Shown: one piece after another, positions 6,559 to 14,877 of the stretch | How the letters are laid out: every line of letters starts with the position of its first letter | Numbering within the stretch: the stretch's first letter is position 1 | NCBI GenBank assembly: GCA_030673645.1 | Contig: DAOVIO010000065.1 | Span: forward strand, 1 to 19,621 | Direction of reading: 5' to 3' | DNA length: 19,621 nt | Origin: JAGLSB01 sp023135955 | Lineage (GTDB): Bacteria; Bacteroidota; Bacteroidia; Bacteroidales; GCA-2748055 | Program-made: the position numbers and the translations under genes | Notes under the pieces: model-generated | The model's database searches: none | Told to the model about the DNA's origin: nothing | What the model saw: the letters and a program-made list of their open reading frames with translations, nothing else

Positions 6559-9219
6559 CTACTTCTTTATAGCTTCAATCTGAATCTCTAGAGCAGCTAT
6601 CTTGCTTTTTGCATCAGCCTGCTTTTCTCTTTCCTTAAGTACTACAACTTCCGGTGCGCTGGAAACAAATCTATCGTTAGCTAACTTTTTCTTAACAGAA
6701 TTAAGAAATCCAATCGTATATTTTAATTCCTCTTCCATCTTTTTTAGTTCTGCTTCACTATCAATCTTATCTCCAACAGGAAGATAATACTCAATATTTT
6801 TAACGATAAATGAAATGGCACCTTCAGGTTTCTCATTTACCAAGGTTATTTCAGACAAATTAGCAAGCTTTTTAATTATGGGTATGTATTTCTCAAAGTA
6901 TTCTCCCTCATTAATTTTATAGTGAAGAGGAAGGGTCTCCTTCATAGATATTTGCTTCTCATTCCTGATATTTCTAACTGTAGAAACTACTTGTTTCATT
7001 CTTTCGAATTCATCAAGCATTTTCTTATCAACTAATCCTGCTTTGGGCATTGGTGATATCGTAAGACTATCTCCATCTTTTCTATCTTTAAGATAATGCC
7101 ATATCTCTTCCGTAATGAAAGGCATGAAAGGATGCAGCAAGGCTAATAGTTTTTCAATGTTTTCCAGAATTTCATTATAGCTTTTTCTACTAATCGCTTT
7201 TTCGAATCCGGGTTTGATGATTTCAAGGAACCATGACGAAGCCTCTTCCCAGAAAAGCCTGTAGATACTCATTAAAGCATCAGACAATCGGTATCGTTCA
7301 TATTGCTTTTCCATTTCTAAAATAGTTGCGTTCAGTTTGTTTCCAAACCATTCCAGAGCAATTTTTGTTTCGGGATTCTGATCAATATTTTCATCCACTT
7401 TCATGGATTTTATGAGCCTGAAGACATTCCATATCTTATTGCTGAAATTTCTTCCCTGCTCGGTTAATGATTCATCGAATAAAAGGTCATTCCCGGCAGG
7501 TGAACAAAGCAGCATTCCAACTCTGACACCATCGGCAGAATATTTCTTCATTAACTCAATAGGGTCAGGTGAGTTACCCAGAGATTTAGACATTTTTCTT
7601 CGTTTTCCATCTCTGACTATCCCAGTGAGATATACATTCTTGAATGGTTTCTCACCTTGATACTCATATCCGGCAATGATCATTCTTGCGACCCAAAAGA
7701 AAAGAATTTCTGGTGCTGTAACTAGATCATTGGTAGGATAATAATATTTCATGTCTTTATTCTCAGGATTCCTGATTCCGTCAAATACGGAAATAGGCCA
7801 CAGCCATGAAGAAAACCAGGTATCAAGAACATCTTCATCCTGAATCAAAAGATCTTTGGAAAGGTTTGGATTGCCCGTTTTTTCTTTTGCACGCAGAAGT
7901 GCTTCCTCAATATTATCAGCTACAACATAATCGTTAGGGCCAGGATTTTCCCCATAATAAAAAGCCGGTATTCGTTGTCCCCACCATAATTGCCTCGAAA
8001 TACACCAGTCATTTACATTCTCCATCCAGTGTCTGTATGTATTTTTGAACTTTGCAGGAAAAAGCTTTATGTTATCATTTAAAACATTTTCCAAGGCGGG
8101 TTCTGCCAGGCTTTTCATATTCAGAAACCATTGTAGCGATAATTTTGGTTCTATCACGGCATCTGTTCTTTCAGAAAATCCAACCTTATTTACATAATCT
8201 TCGATTTTCAACATATGACCATTTTCTTCCAGATCTTTTACAATTTTATCACGAGCTTCAAATCTATCTTCGCCAATAAATAGCTCCGCTTTTTCGTTTA
8301 GGCTACCATCATCATTAAATATATCAATGCTCGGCAGATTATGTTTGAGTCCAAGCTTATAATCATTTTCATCATGAGCCGGAGTAATCTTAAGAGCTCC
8401 TGTACCGAATTCCATGTCGACATATTCATCCTGAATTAAAGGAACAACACGATTAACAAGCGGGATTATAATCTTTTTCCCATGAAACCGGATAAATCTT
8501 TCATCTTTTGGATTTACACAAACGGCTGTATCTCCAAGAATAGTTTCAGGTCGTGTAGTGGCAATCACCAGGTGATCGTCTTCACCATCAACAAAATATT
8601 TTACGAAATATAACTTGGACTGAACCTCTTTGTGGATAACTTCCTCATCTGATAATGCAGTTTTCGCTTGCGGATCCCAGTTTACCATTCTCACTCCCCT
8701 ATAAACCAGACCCTTTTTGTAAAGATCTATAAATACTTGTAAAACGCTCTCCGACAATGAGTCATCCATTGTAAAGGCTGTCCTCCTCCAGTCGCAAGAT
8801 GCTCCAAGCTTTTTTAATTGCTCGAGAATAATCCCTCCATGCTTCTCTTTCCATTCCCAGGCGTATTTAAGAAACTCCTCCCGGCTTAGCTCTGATTTAT
8901 TAATCCCTCTCTCCTGCAACATCCCAACTACCTTGGCTTCTGTAGCAATGGATGCATGATCGGTGCCGGGAACCCACAATGCATTTTTACCCATCATTCT
9001 TGCCCTCCTGACTAATACATCCTGAATAGTATTATTCAGCATATGACCCATATGAAGTACTCCTGTTACGTTTGGTGGTGGAATTACTATTGTATAAGGT
9101 TCCCTGTCGTCGGGATCAGATTCAAAGAATTTATGCTTTTGCCAGTAATCGTACCATTTATCTTCTGTTTCCGAAGGATTGTATTTGGAAGGAATATCCA
9201 TTGAGATATATTTTTTCAT
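6559..9219 (-). CDS. valS: Valine-tRNA ligase
   Basis: A class I aminoacyl-tRNA synthetase that charges tRNA-Val in the cytoplasm. It is 886 residues, the usual length for bacterial ValRS. The N-terminal catalytic motif PPPNVTGVLHMGH carries the HIGH-type signature at 56-59 (HMGH), and KMSKS is at 542-546. Between them lies the large CP1 editing domain that hydrolyses Thr-tRNA. The anticodon-binding domain follows. The C-terminus (from about 810) is Lys/Glu-rich and helical, as expected for the ValRS tRNA-binding coiled-coil arm. The chosen ATG gives MKKYISMDIPSKYNP; the ATG at codon 7 is an alternative start. The gene converges on nadC with a palindrome between them, and diverges from the reductase gene at 9339. 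Confidence 0.97.
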   Translation of the reverse strand: MKKYISMDIPSKYNPSETEDKWYDYWQKHKFFESDPDDREPYTIVIPPPNVTGVLHMGHMLNNTIQDVLVRRARMMGKNALWVPGTDHASIATEAKVVGMLQERGINKSELSREEFLKYAWEWKEKHGGIILEQLKKLGASCDWRRTAFTMDDSLSESVLQVFIDLYKKGLVYRGVRMVNWDPQAKTALSDEEVIHKEVQSKLYFVKYFVDGEDDHLVIATTRPETILGDTAVCVNPKDERFIRFHGKKIIIPLVNRVVPLIQDEYVDMEFGTGALKITPAHDENDYKLGLKHNLPSIDIFNDDGSLNEKAELFIGEDRFEARDKIVKDLEENGHMLKIEDYVNKVGFSERTDAVIEPKLSLQWFLNMKSLAEPALENVLNDNIKLFPAKFKNTYRHWMENVNDWCISRQLWWGQRIPAFYYGENPGPNDYVVADNIEEALLRAKEKTGNPNLSKDLLIQDEDVLDTWFSSWLWPISVFDGIRNPENKDMKYYYPTNDLVTAPEILFFWVARMIIAGYEYQGEKPFKNVYLTGIVRDGKRRKMSKSLGNSPDPIELMKKYSADGVRVGMLLCSPAGNDLLFDESLTEQGRNFSNKIWNVFRLIKSMKVDENIDQNPETKIALEWFGNKLNATILEMEKQYERYRLSDALMSIYRLFWEEASSWFLEIIKPGFEKAISRKSYNEILENIEKLLALLHPFMPFITEEIWHYLKDRKDGDSLTISPMPKAGLVDKKMLDEFERMKQVVSTVRNIRNEKQISMKETLPLHYKINEGEYFEKYIPIIKKLANLSEITLVNEKPEGAISFIVKNIEYYLPVGDKIDSEAELKKMEEELKYTIGFLNSVKKKLANDRFVSSAPEVVVLKEREKQADAKSKIAALEIQIEAIKK

Positions 9220-9234
9220 TTATAAAAAGCAGTG

Positions 9235-9242
9235 CAAAAATA
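9235..9242 (-). promoter_or_regulatory. Candidate valS promoter -7 element
   Basis: Read on the minus strand this is TATTTTTG, an exact match to the Bacteroidota sigma-A -7 consensus TAnnTTTG, 15 bases before the valS ATG. The -33 position has TTT rather than the expected TTG. In DNA this AT-rich an exact match can arise by chance, so the call is tentative. Confidence 0.3.
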
Positions 9243-9338
9243 ATAAAATGAAAGGATTTTAAAGCTTGATTATAATATGATTGGACTTTTTCTTTGATAT
9301 TTCCAAAGACTTGAGTAAATTTAATAATATTTCATATT

Positions 9339-10355
9339 ATGAGTAATAAAATTTTAATCATAGGAGCTGGAGCAATCGGAGGTGTAATATCCGTTATTCT
9401 GACAAAAAAGGGCTTGGCTCCTCATATTGTAGTCAAATATCCTGAGTTAAAACAAAAAGCTAAAAAGGAAGGCTTTGAACTTCTGGGACATCATGGGCAT
9501 ATAGTACAAAAAGTGGATGCTTTTCTTCCTTCTGATCTTCTTGACGAGAAATATGATATAGTGCTGATTACTACAAAAGCTAACGATTTATCATCGGCCT
9601 CAAAAATGGTCTTGCCACATTTAAAAGAAGATTCTCTTGTAGTGTCAATGCAGAATGGAATTTGCGAGGACAAACTTGCCTCAATTGTTGGAAAAGATAA
9701 AACGATTGGTTGTGTTACAGGCTGGGGCGCGACAATGCTGGAACATGGCAAGTATGACATGACTTCAGGTGGTGAATTTATTATTGGAAATATTAATGAA
9801 TCAAATTCAGATCGGCTTCACGATTTAAAAGAAATTTTAGAAAATATCCTTCCTACTTCCATTTCTGACAATATTTATGGAGAATTATATTCCAAGCTGA
9901 TAATTAGTTCCTGCATTACTACACTTGGAGCCATAACCGGAAAACCGCTTGGCGAAATGCTTTCCAGCTCCCAGACCAGGAATGTTTTTATGAAAATCAT
10001 TAATGAAGCTATTGAAGTTGCCAATGCTATGGGTCTTAAGGTAGAGCCTTATGCAGGTAAATTGGATTATTATAAGTTCCTAAAGGCTAATAATTTCATA
10101 GGTGTTCTTAAAAGACAGCTAACTATTCGAATTCTCGGCTTAAAATACCGGAGAACAAAAAGCTCTGCTTTACAATCGCTAGAAAGAGGAAGGCCAACTG
10201 AAATAGACTGGTTCAATGGTTATATTGTTTCTATGGGGGAAAAATACAATATTAATGTTCCTGTAAATGCGGCCCTTGTAGAAATGGTTAAAGAAATAGA
10301 AAGTGGTAAAAGAAAAATTGGTAGTGAAAATTTAAAAGAGACATTCTATTCTTAA
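9339..10355 (+). CDS. panE: 2-dehydropantoate 2-reductase family protein (ketopantoate reductase)
   Basis: NADPH-dependent reduction of 2-dehydropantoate to pantoate is the family reaction, leading to pantothenate and CoA. The 338-residue protein opens with a Rossmann beta-alpha-beta unit and dinucleotide motif GAGAIGG (9-15). The C-terminal helical domain carries the expected catalytic and substrate residues: Lys186 in YSKLIISS, the pair Ser275-Ser276 in SSALQ, and Glu288 in GRPTEIDWFNGY, which align with the Lys, Ser and Glu of Escherichia coli PanE. The chain is about 35 residues longer than the E. coli enzyme. The family also holds reductases of other 2-oxo acids, so the substrate is inferred. 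It stands alone and divergent from valS, with a 119-bp shared upstream region. No other pan gene is in the window. Confidence 0.82.
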   Translation: MSNKILIIGAGAIGGVISVILTKKGLAPHIVVKYPELKQKAKKEGFELLGHHGHIVQKVDAFLPSDLLDEKYDIVLITTKANDLSSASKMVLPHLKEDSLVVSMQNGICEDKLASIVGKDKTIGCVTGWGATMLEHGKYDMTSGGEFIIGNINESNSDRLHDLKEILENILPTSISDNIYGELYSKLIISSCITTLGAITGKPLGEMLSSSQTRNVFMKIINEAIEVANAMGLKVEPYAGKLDYYKFLKANNFIGVLKRQLTIRILGLKYRRTKSSALQSLERGRPTEIDWFNGYIVSMGEKYNINVPVNAALVEMVKEIESGKRKIGSENLKETFYS

Positions 10356-10624
10356 TTCTAAAACACTTTGTCCATTATGTATAAATTGTAGATATAGAAG
10401 TTAAAAGCCGTAAATTATACGTTTTTTCTACACAATTTTCACCAAAATAAAGAGTATATTTTATTTGCCAAATAAATATCTACTATTGTGAAATGCAGTC
10501 GTCATTATTATTACTTCATCGTGTGATCTAGAAGTTAAATATCGTTAAACATCCAATTTCAGTAATTCCTTTGTGTGTTTAAGGATTAATCATGGATGTT
10601 TTATATTTTTGTAAAAAACTTTCT
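10356..10624. other. Intergenic region with an imperfect direct repeat
   Basis: This 269-bp AT-rich stretch holds no convincing gene on either strand if the DUF1573 lipoprotein starts at 10625. It contains two similar tracts, 10391-10414 and 10525-10548, sharing TAGAAGTTAAA and a following CG-TAAA with a few differences (about 20 of 25 aligned positions). They could be a duplicated regulatory site or chance similarity. I see no tRNA or clear RNA gene here. Confidence 0.4.
10604..10611 (+). promoter_or_regulatory. Candidate -7 promoter element for the DUF1573-aminotransferase unit
   Basis: TATTTTTG is an exact match to TAnnTTTG and lies 13 bases before the ATG at 10625. No TTG sits at the ideal -33 distance. 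If real, it excludes the upstream ATG at 10592 as the start, since that codon would precede the transcript. Confidence 0.27.
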
Positions 10625-11044
10625 ATGAAGTCTAATAAAATATTTTTTCTTTTCGCCACTATCTTTTTCTTTGCTGCTTGTAAATCATCAACCAATGAGA
10701 ATGGTGAAGAACCGATGGCTGAAATCTCTTTCCTGGATACAACTTACAATTTTGGAGATATTCCTTTTGATAGCGATGGCAGGTGTTATTTTGAATTTAC
10801 CAATACATCCAAAAAGGAATTGATAATATACAATGTTAGGTCAAGCTGTGGATGCACGCGCCCTGAATGGCCTGAAGAACCAATTAAGCCAGGAAAGAAA
10901 AGCCGAATAGGAATCAGTTATAATACAAAACTTGTCGGAAATTTCAATAAAAACATAACAGTATACAGCAATACAGAAGATTCACCCATAAAGCTTTTTA
11001 TAAAAGGGAATGTAGAAGATGTAAAACCTGTTAAGAATAAATAA
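10625..11044 (+). CDS. DUF1573 lipoprotein
   Basis: A 139-residue lipoprotein. The ATG at 10625 was preferred to the in-frame ATG at 10592 because it starts a compact lipoprotein signal (MKSNKIFFLFATIFFFAAC) with the lipidated Cys at 19. The upstream start would add eleven residues that fit a signal peptide poorly. The mature part has the DUF1573 pattern, an Ig-like (ASPM/SPD-2/Hydin-type) beta domain: YNFGDIPFDSDGRCYFEFTN (41-60), the characteristic SSCGCT (73-78), then a Pro-Gly turn and GNFNKNITVYSN. Such proteins are very common in the Bacteroidota envelope and their role is unknown. The aminotransferase gene starts 8 bases after its stop, so the two are likely one transcript. Confidence 0.85.
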   Translation: MKSNKIFFLFATIFFFAACKSSTNENGEEPMAEISFLDTTYNFGDIPFDSDGRCYFEFTNTSKKELIIYNVRSSCGCTRPEWPEEPIKPGKKSRIGISYNTKLVGNFNKNITVYSNTEDSPIKLFIKGNVEDVKPVKNK

Positions 11045-11052
11045 ATATAATT

Positions 11053-12252
11053 ATGCCATCTATTTCAGAAAAAGGTAAAAATATGCCGGCCTCTCCAATC
11101 AGGAAGCTTGTACCCTATGCCGAAGACGCAAAAAGAAAAAACAGGAAAGTATATCATTTAAATATTGGGCAACCCGATATCAGAACTCCCCAGGTTGCTT
11201 TAGATGCTGTCAGGAATCTTAAGGAAACGGTTATTGAATACAGTCATTCTGCAGGTAATGAATCCTATCGACGCAAACTTGCCGAGTATTATAAAAAAAT
11301 TGACATTGATATCGATTTTTCAGAGATACTCATAACCACAGGTGGATCTGAAGCTATTTTGTTTGCCTTAATGTCAACTGTTAATCCTGGAGAAGAAATT
11401 ATTATTCCGGAACCTTTCTACGCAAACTATAATGGATTTTCTACAGCAGCAGGTGTAAATGTTGTTCCGGTAACATCGGATATTGAAGATAATTTTGCAT
11501 TACCTGAAATCTCTGAATTTGAGAAACTGATAACAGATAAAACCAGAGGAATAGTAATCTGCAATCCGAATAATCCTACTGGGTACCTATACTCCAAAGA
11601 GGAAATTGAGACTCTAGGTGAAATTGTAAAAAAGCATAATCTCTATTTATTTGCCGATGAGGTTTACAGGGAGTTTTGTTACGATGGTAAAGAGCATTAT
11701 TCTGTAATGAACCTTATAGGTCTGGAGGAAAATGTAATTATGATGGATTCTGTTTCTAAGCGATACAGTGCTTGTGGGGTTAGAATTGGAGCCTTAATCT
11801 CCAAAAACAAGGAAGTAATCAATACAGCGCTTAAATTTGCTCAGGCAAGACTTAGCCCTCCGTCTCTCGGACAAATAATTGGGGAGGCAGCACTGGAAAC
11901 CCCAGACAGCTATTTTAAGGAAGTTTATAATGAATATATCGAAAGAAGAAACTTTACAGTTGAAGCATTAAACAAAATGGAGGGGGTTATATGTCCTAAT
12001 CCTGGTGGCGCATTCTACACCATCGCACAATTACCAGTTGATGATGCCGATAAATTTTCTCAATGGATACTAAGCGAATTCGAACACAACAATCAAACTG
12101 TAATGATGGCCCCCGCATCTGGATTTTACTCTAATCCTGCGACAGGTAAAAAACAAGTAAGAATAGCTTACGTTTTAAAAATAGATGATCTGGCAAAGGC
12201 AATGGAGACTTTAGAAGTTGCTTTGAAAGTATATCCGGGTAGAGAGGGGTGA
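11053..12252 (+). CDS. PLP-dependent class I/II aminotransferase (aspartate aminotransferase-like)
   Basis: A 399-residue fold-type I aminotransferase that moves an amino group between an amino acid and a 2-oxo acid through pyridoxal phosphate. Visible active-site features are LNIGQPDIRTP near the N-terminus, NPNNPTG (171-177), Asp202 and Tyr205 in ADEVYREF, the Schiff-base Lys236 in SVSKRYSACGVRIG, and the carboxylate-binding Arg370 in QVRIAYVLK. All key residues are present, so it should be active. Substrates cannot be read from the sequence; aspartate or an aromatic or branched amino acid are all possible. It follows the DUF1573 lipoprotein at 8 bp, a pairing with no obvious metabolic sense. 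The hairpin at 12259-12286 begins 6 bases after its stop. Confidence 0.92.
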   Translation: MPSISEKGKNMPASPIRKLVPYAEDAKRKNRKVYHLNIGQPDIRTPQVALDAVRNLKETVIEYSHSAGNESYRRKLAEYYKKIDIDIDFSEILITTGGSEAILFALMSTVNPGEEIIIPEPFYANYNGFSTAAGVNVVPVTSDIEDNFALPEISEFEKLITDKTRGIVICNPNNPTGYLYSKEEIETLGEIVKKHNLYLFADEVYREFCYDGKEHYSVMNLIGLEENVIMMDSVSKRYSACGVRIGALISKNKEVINTALKFAQARLSPPSLGQIIGEAALETPDSYFKEVYNEYIERRNFTVEALNKMEGVICPNPGGAFYTIAQLPVDDADKFSQWILSEFEHNNQTVMMAPASGFYSNPATGKKQVRIAYVLKIDDLAKAMETLEVALKVYPGREG

Positions 12253-12258
12253 TCTGTT

Positions 12259-12286
12259 GTTGAGACGCAACACCTTGCGTCTCTTC
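12259..12286. repeat. REP-like hairpin repeat, second copy of the 28-bp family
   Basis: The stem GAGACGCAA (12262-12270) pairs perfectly with TTGCGTCTC (12275-12283) around a CACC loop. It lies in the 50-bp gap between the convergent aminotransferase and NamZ-like genes. Its 28-bp frame matches the hairpin at 6521-6548: the same outer G-T and G-GAC positions and the same length. The five stem pairs that differ in sequence all keep pairing. No T-run flanks it, so it is not a classic intrinsic terminator, though it may block transcription from either side. Confidence 0.78.
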
Positions 12287-12302
12287 TAAATAAACGGATA
12301 CC

Positions 12303-13475
12303 CTACCTATAAATTAAATACTTCTCCCTAATCAATTTGAACTCATCCAGTCCCGCTTTCCAGCTTTCTCTGATTTCTTCTTCATTTAATCCGGATTCTA
12401 TTTGCTTTTGTAATTTATCTGTGCCGGCTAATAATTCAAAATAGTTTGTAAAGAAATTCTCCTTCTGTTTACATCTGCTGTAAGCATCAATAATCCAGTT
12501 CAGATTTAGGATTGAAATATTGCCTGGATCTACTTTCTCCTCTCTAAGGTCAACTCCACCACAAGGAATACCTTTATATTTTAAGTTAAAAGTGGCACCC
12601 GGTCTACTATCCGGAATAAAGGAGAACAAAGTTGTGTCAAACTGCGGATGCCCAAAAACCTGAAAAGGAAAGTCGGTACCTCTTCCAATACTGATTTTCG
12701 TTCCTTCAAAAAAACACAACGAAGGATATAGTCTTATTGCCTGATAGTTGGGTAAATTTGGAGATGGTTTTACCGGGGGAACATATTTATCTGAATGTGA
12801 ATAATTTTTGCATGAAATCACCGAAAACTTGAATTCTTTCTTTTCGTCCAACCATTTCTCCCCTATAATCATTTTCGCATATTCTCCTATGGTCATCCCA
12901 TGTAAAACAGGAATCGGGTGCATTCCAACAAAGGAAGAAAATTCTGCTTCCAGTACTGGACCGTCAATATAATCTCCATTTGGATTTGGTCTGTCAAGAA
13001 TCATCAGCTCAACATTATTTTCAGCACAAGCCTCCATAACATAATGCAATGTTGATATATAAGTGTAAAAACGTGTTCCTACATCCTGAAGATCAAAAAC
13101 TATCAGATCCAAAGCATTCATTTCTTCAGGAGTAGGTTGTTTATTTGAACCGTATAAAGAGATTATTGGTATTGAAGTAAACGGATCTATTGAGTCATCG
13201 ATAAGCTCACCTGCATCTGCATTTCCTCTGAACCCATGTTCAGGAGTAAAAATCTTCATTGGTCTGATCCCTGATGAAATAAGGCTATCAACAAGATGAA
13301 CATTAGAAATAAGGCTACTTTGATTAGAAACAAGGGCAAACTTTTTTGCTCTCAGCTGGTCAAAATATTGTTCTGTTCTATCTGCTCCGCATAATATTTC
13401 TGATTGGGTCTCTTCAGAGGAATAGAGACAAGAGCTCAACAAGATTAAACTACTAAATATTAAATTCCTATACAT
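12303..13475 (-). CDS. namZ: DUF1343 lipoprotein, NamZ-like exo-beta-N-acetylmuramidase (GH171)
   Basis: A 390-residue protein with a lipoprotein signal (MYRNLIFSSLILLSSC, lipidated Cys16), so it is probably anchored in the periplasm or outer membrane. The family (DUF1343, now GH171) includes NamZ of Bacillus subtilis, which releases N-acetylmuramic acid from the non-reducing end of peptidoglycan fragments. Conserved blocks are LVSNQSSL (48-55), FTPEHGFRG (76-84), FDLQDVGTRFYTYIST (127-142), LDRPNPNG (160-167) and VGMHPIPVLHGMTIGEYA (183-200). The gene is full length. It diverges from the LolC/E-type permease by 56 bp and lies about 3.5 kb from an MltF-type lytic transglycosylase on the same strand, so two wall-degrading enzymes are close but not in one operon. 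Confidence 0.87.
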   Translation of the reverse strand: MYRNLIFSSLILLSSCLYSSEETQSEILCGADRTEQYFDQLRAKKFALVSNQSSLISNVHLVDSLISSGIRPMKIFTPEHGFRGNADAGELIDDSIDPFTSIPIISLYGSNKQPTPEEMNALDLIVFDLQDVGTRFYTYISTLHYVMEACAENNVELMILDRPNPNGDYIDGPVLEAEFSSFVGMHPIPVLHGMTIGEYAKMIIGEKWLDEKKEFKFSVISCKNYSHSDKYVPPVKPSPNLPNYQAIRLYPSLCFFEGTKISIGRGTDFPFQVFGHPQFDTTLFSFIPDSRPGATFNLKYKGIPCGGVDLREEKVDPGNISILNLNWIIDAYSRCKQKENFFTNYFELLAGTDKLQKQIESGLNEEEIRESWKAGLDEFKLIREKYLIYR

Positions 13476-13502
13476 TCAATAAAACTTAAGGTGCGAATTT
13501 AT

Positions 13503-13510
13503 TACATTTG
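13503..13510 (+). promoter_or_regulatory. Candidate -7 promoter element for the LolC/E-type permease
   Basis: TACATTTG matches TAnnTTTG exactly and lies 21 bases before the TTG start codon, in the 56-bp divergent gap. No TTG is found at the ideal -33 distance, so this rests on the -7 match and its position. Confidence 0.35.
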
Positions 13511-13531
13511 TCCTACTTATAAAATAAAAAA

Positions 13532-14773
13532 TTGAATTTAGAATTTTTTATAGCAAACAGAATCAGTGGCAATAAGCGTAAACGAAAACATTTTTCCAAT
13601 ACCATAACCACTATTGTAATTACCGGTATTACTCTCAGTATTGCTGTAATGCTTGTATCTGTTTCAATTGTTACAGGCTTTAAAAACGAAATCACCAACA
13701 AAATTTCCGGATTTGGATCTCATGTTCAAGTTTTGAATTACGACTCAAATCTTTCTTATGAAACAAAGCCAATTCCTGCCTATTTACCTATTTATGATGA
13801 TATCAGATCGCTAGATAATGTAGATCAAGTACAAGTATTCGCACTAAAAGCGGGAATAATAAAAACTGAAACCGACATTCAAGGTTTAGTCTTAAAGGGT
13901 GTGGGAGAAGATTTTGACTGGCAATTTTTTCAATCTTCATTAACAGAAGGTAGTGTCCTTGATATCGATTCAAGTTATAATAACGGAATAATAATTTCGT
14001 CTTTTACAGCCAGAAAGTTAAAACTAAACTTAGGCGATCCGCTCAGAATGTGGTTCATTGATGATAGGCCCCGGTTTAGGAAATTTGTCATTCATGGAAT
14101 TTATGAAACCAGTCTTGCTGAATTAGATGAAACTTTTGGTTTTGTTGATCTAAAGCATATACAACGATTAAATAGCTGGGAGCCTGATCAGGTTAGTGGA
14201 CTCGAGATAAATATTAGTAATTTTAAAGATTTATATGCATCCACCAGGGAAATTCGTGATATTATTTCAGGTTATTATTTTGAAGATGGGGGCAGATTAA
14301 AAGCATCCAGTATTACAGCAAGATATCCTCAAATTTTTGATTGGCTAGAGTTACAGGATCTAAACGTTATCATAATTATTCTTTTAATGATAGTTGTTGC
14401 CGGATTTAATATGGTTTCCGGATTACTAATTCTTATCCTCGATAGAACCTATATGATAGGAGTATTAAAAGCTCTTGGAGGGAGAAATTCTATGATTAGA
14501 AAAATATTTTTCTATAAATCTTTTTATCTAATTATAAAAGGTTTAGCCTATGGAAATATTCTGGGACTTGGTATATGTGCCCTTCAGAAAAAATTTGAAA
14601 TCATCAGTCTGAATCCTGAAAATTATTATTTATCAACTGTTCCTATAAATATGGAATTATCCCATATTTTCCTTATTAATGCAGGAGCTACACTGGCAAT
14701 TTTAATTTTCCTAATCTTACCTTCAATGCTTATTTCCAGAATTTCACCTTCAAAAACAATCTCATTCAAATAA
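13532..14773 (+). CDS. LolC/LolE-type ABC transporter permease (FtsX/MacB family)
   Basis: An inner-membrane permease of 413 residues with the four-helix FtsX-like layout: helix 1 at about 24-50, a periplasmic (MacB_PCD) domain, then three helices at about 278-300, 330-351 and 379-402. The N-terminal FIANRI...GFKNEITNKISGFGSHVQV pattern and the ILILDRTYMIGVLKALGG loop match LolC/LolE, which extract outer-membrane lipoproteins from the inner membrane with the LolD ATPase. The start is TTG at 13532: an in-frame TAA lies at 13520-13522, the only plausible start after it is this TTG, and the next Met (residue 40) lies inside helix 1. No ATP-binding subunit is in the window, so LolD must be encoded elsewhere. 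Some relatives export other substrates. Confidence 0.88.
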   Translation: MNLEFFIANRISGNKRKRKHFSNTITTIVITGITLSIAVMLVSVSIVTGFKNEITNKISGFGSHVQVLNYDSNLSYETKPIPAYLPIYDDIRSLDNVDQVQVFALKAGIIKTETDIQGLVLKGVGEDFDWQFFQSSLTEGSVLDIDSSYNNGIIISSFTARKLKLNLGDPLRMWFIDDRPRFRKFVIHGIYETSLAELDETFGFVDLKHIQRLNSWEPDQVSGLEINISNFKDLYASTREIRDIISGYYFEDGGRLKASSITARYPQIFDWLELQDLNVIIIILLMIVVAGFNMVSGLLILILDRTYMIGVLKALGGRNSMIRKIFFYKSFYLIIKGLAYGNILGLGICALQKKFEIISLNPENYYLSTVPINMELSHIFLINAGATLAILIFLILPSMLISRISPSKTISFK

Positions 14774-14783
14774 TATTAGTATT

Positions 14784-14791
14784 TATTTTTG
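14784..14791 (+). promoter_or_regulatory. Possible -7 promoter element upstream of the Nudix gene
   Basis: TATTTTTG matches TAnnTTTG in the 104-bp gap between the permease and the Nudix gene, 86 bases before the ATG. It has no -33 partner and may be chance in AT-rich DNA. Confidence 0.18.
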
Positions 14792-14877
14792 GGTGATATA
14801 AATATAAATCACTTAAACAATTTACCTATTCAGACCGTTCTATAGTGAAAAATAAATAAATTTTTTAACACAGATAC

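Noticed and set aside
6602..8279. Short plus-strand frames inside valS
   Set aside because: They are antisense shadows of a well-conserved synthetase gene and have no recognisable domain or start context.
10592..10624. Upstream ATG for the DUF1573 lipoprotein
   Set aside because: It would put eleven extra residues before a complete lipoprotein signal, and a candidate -7 promoter element lies after it.
14791..14811. Small GTGAT/ATCAC stem after the permease as a terminator
   Set aside because: The stem is only 5 bp, AT-rich and has no T-run.
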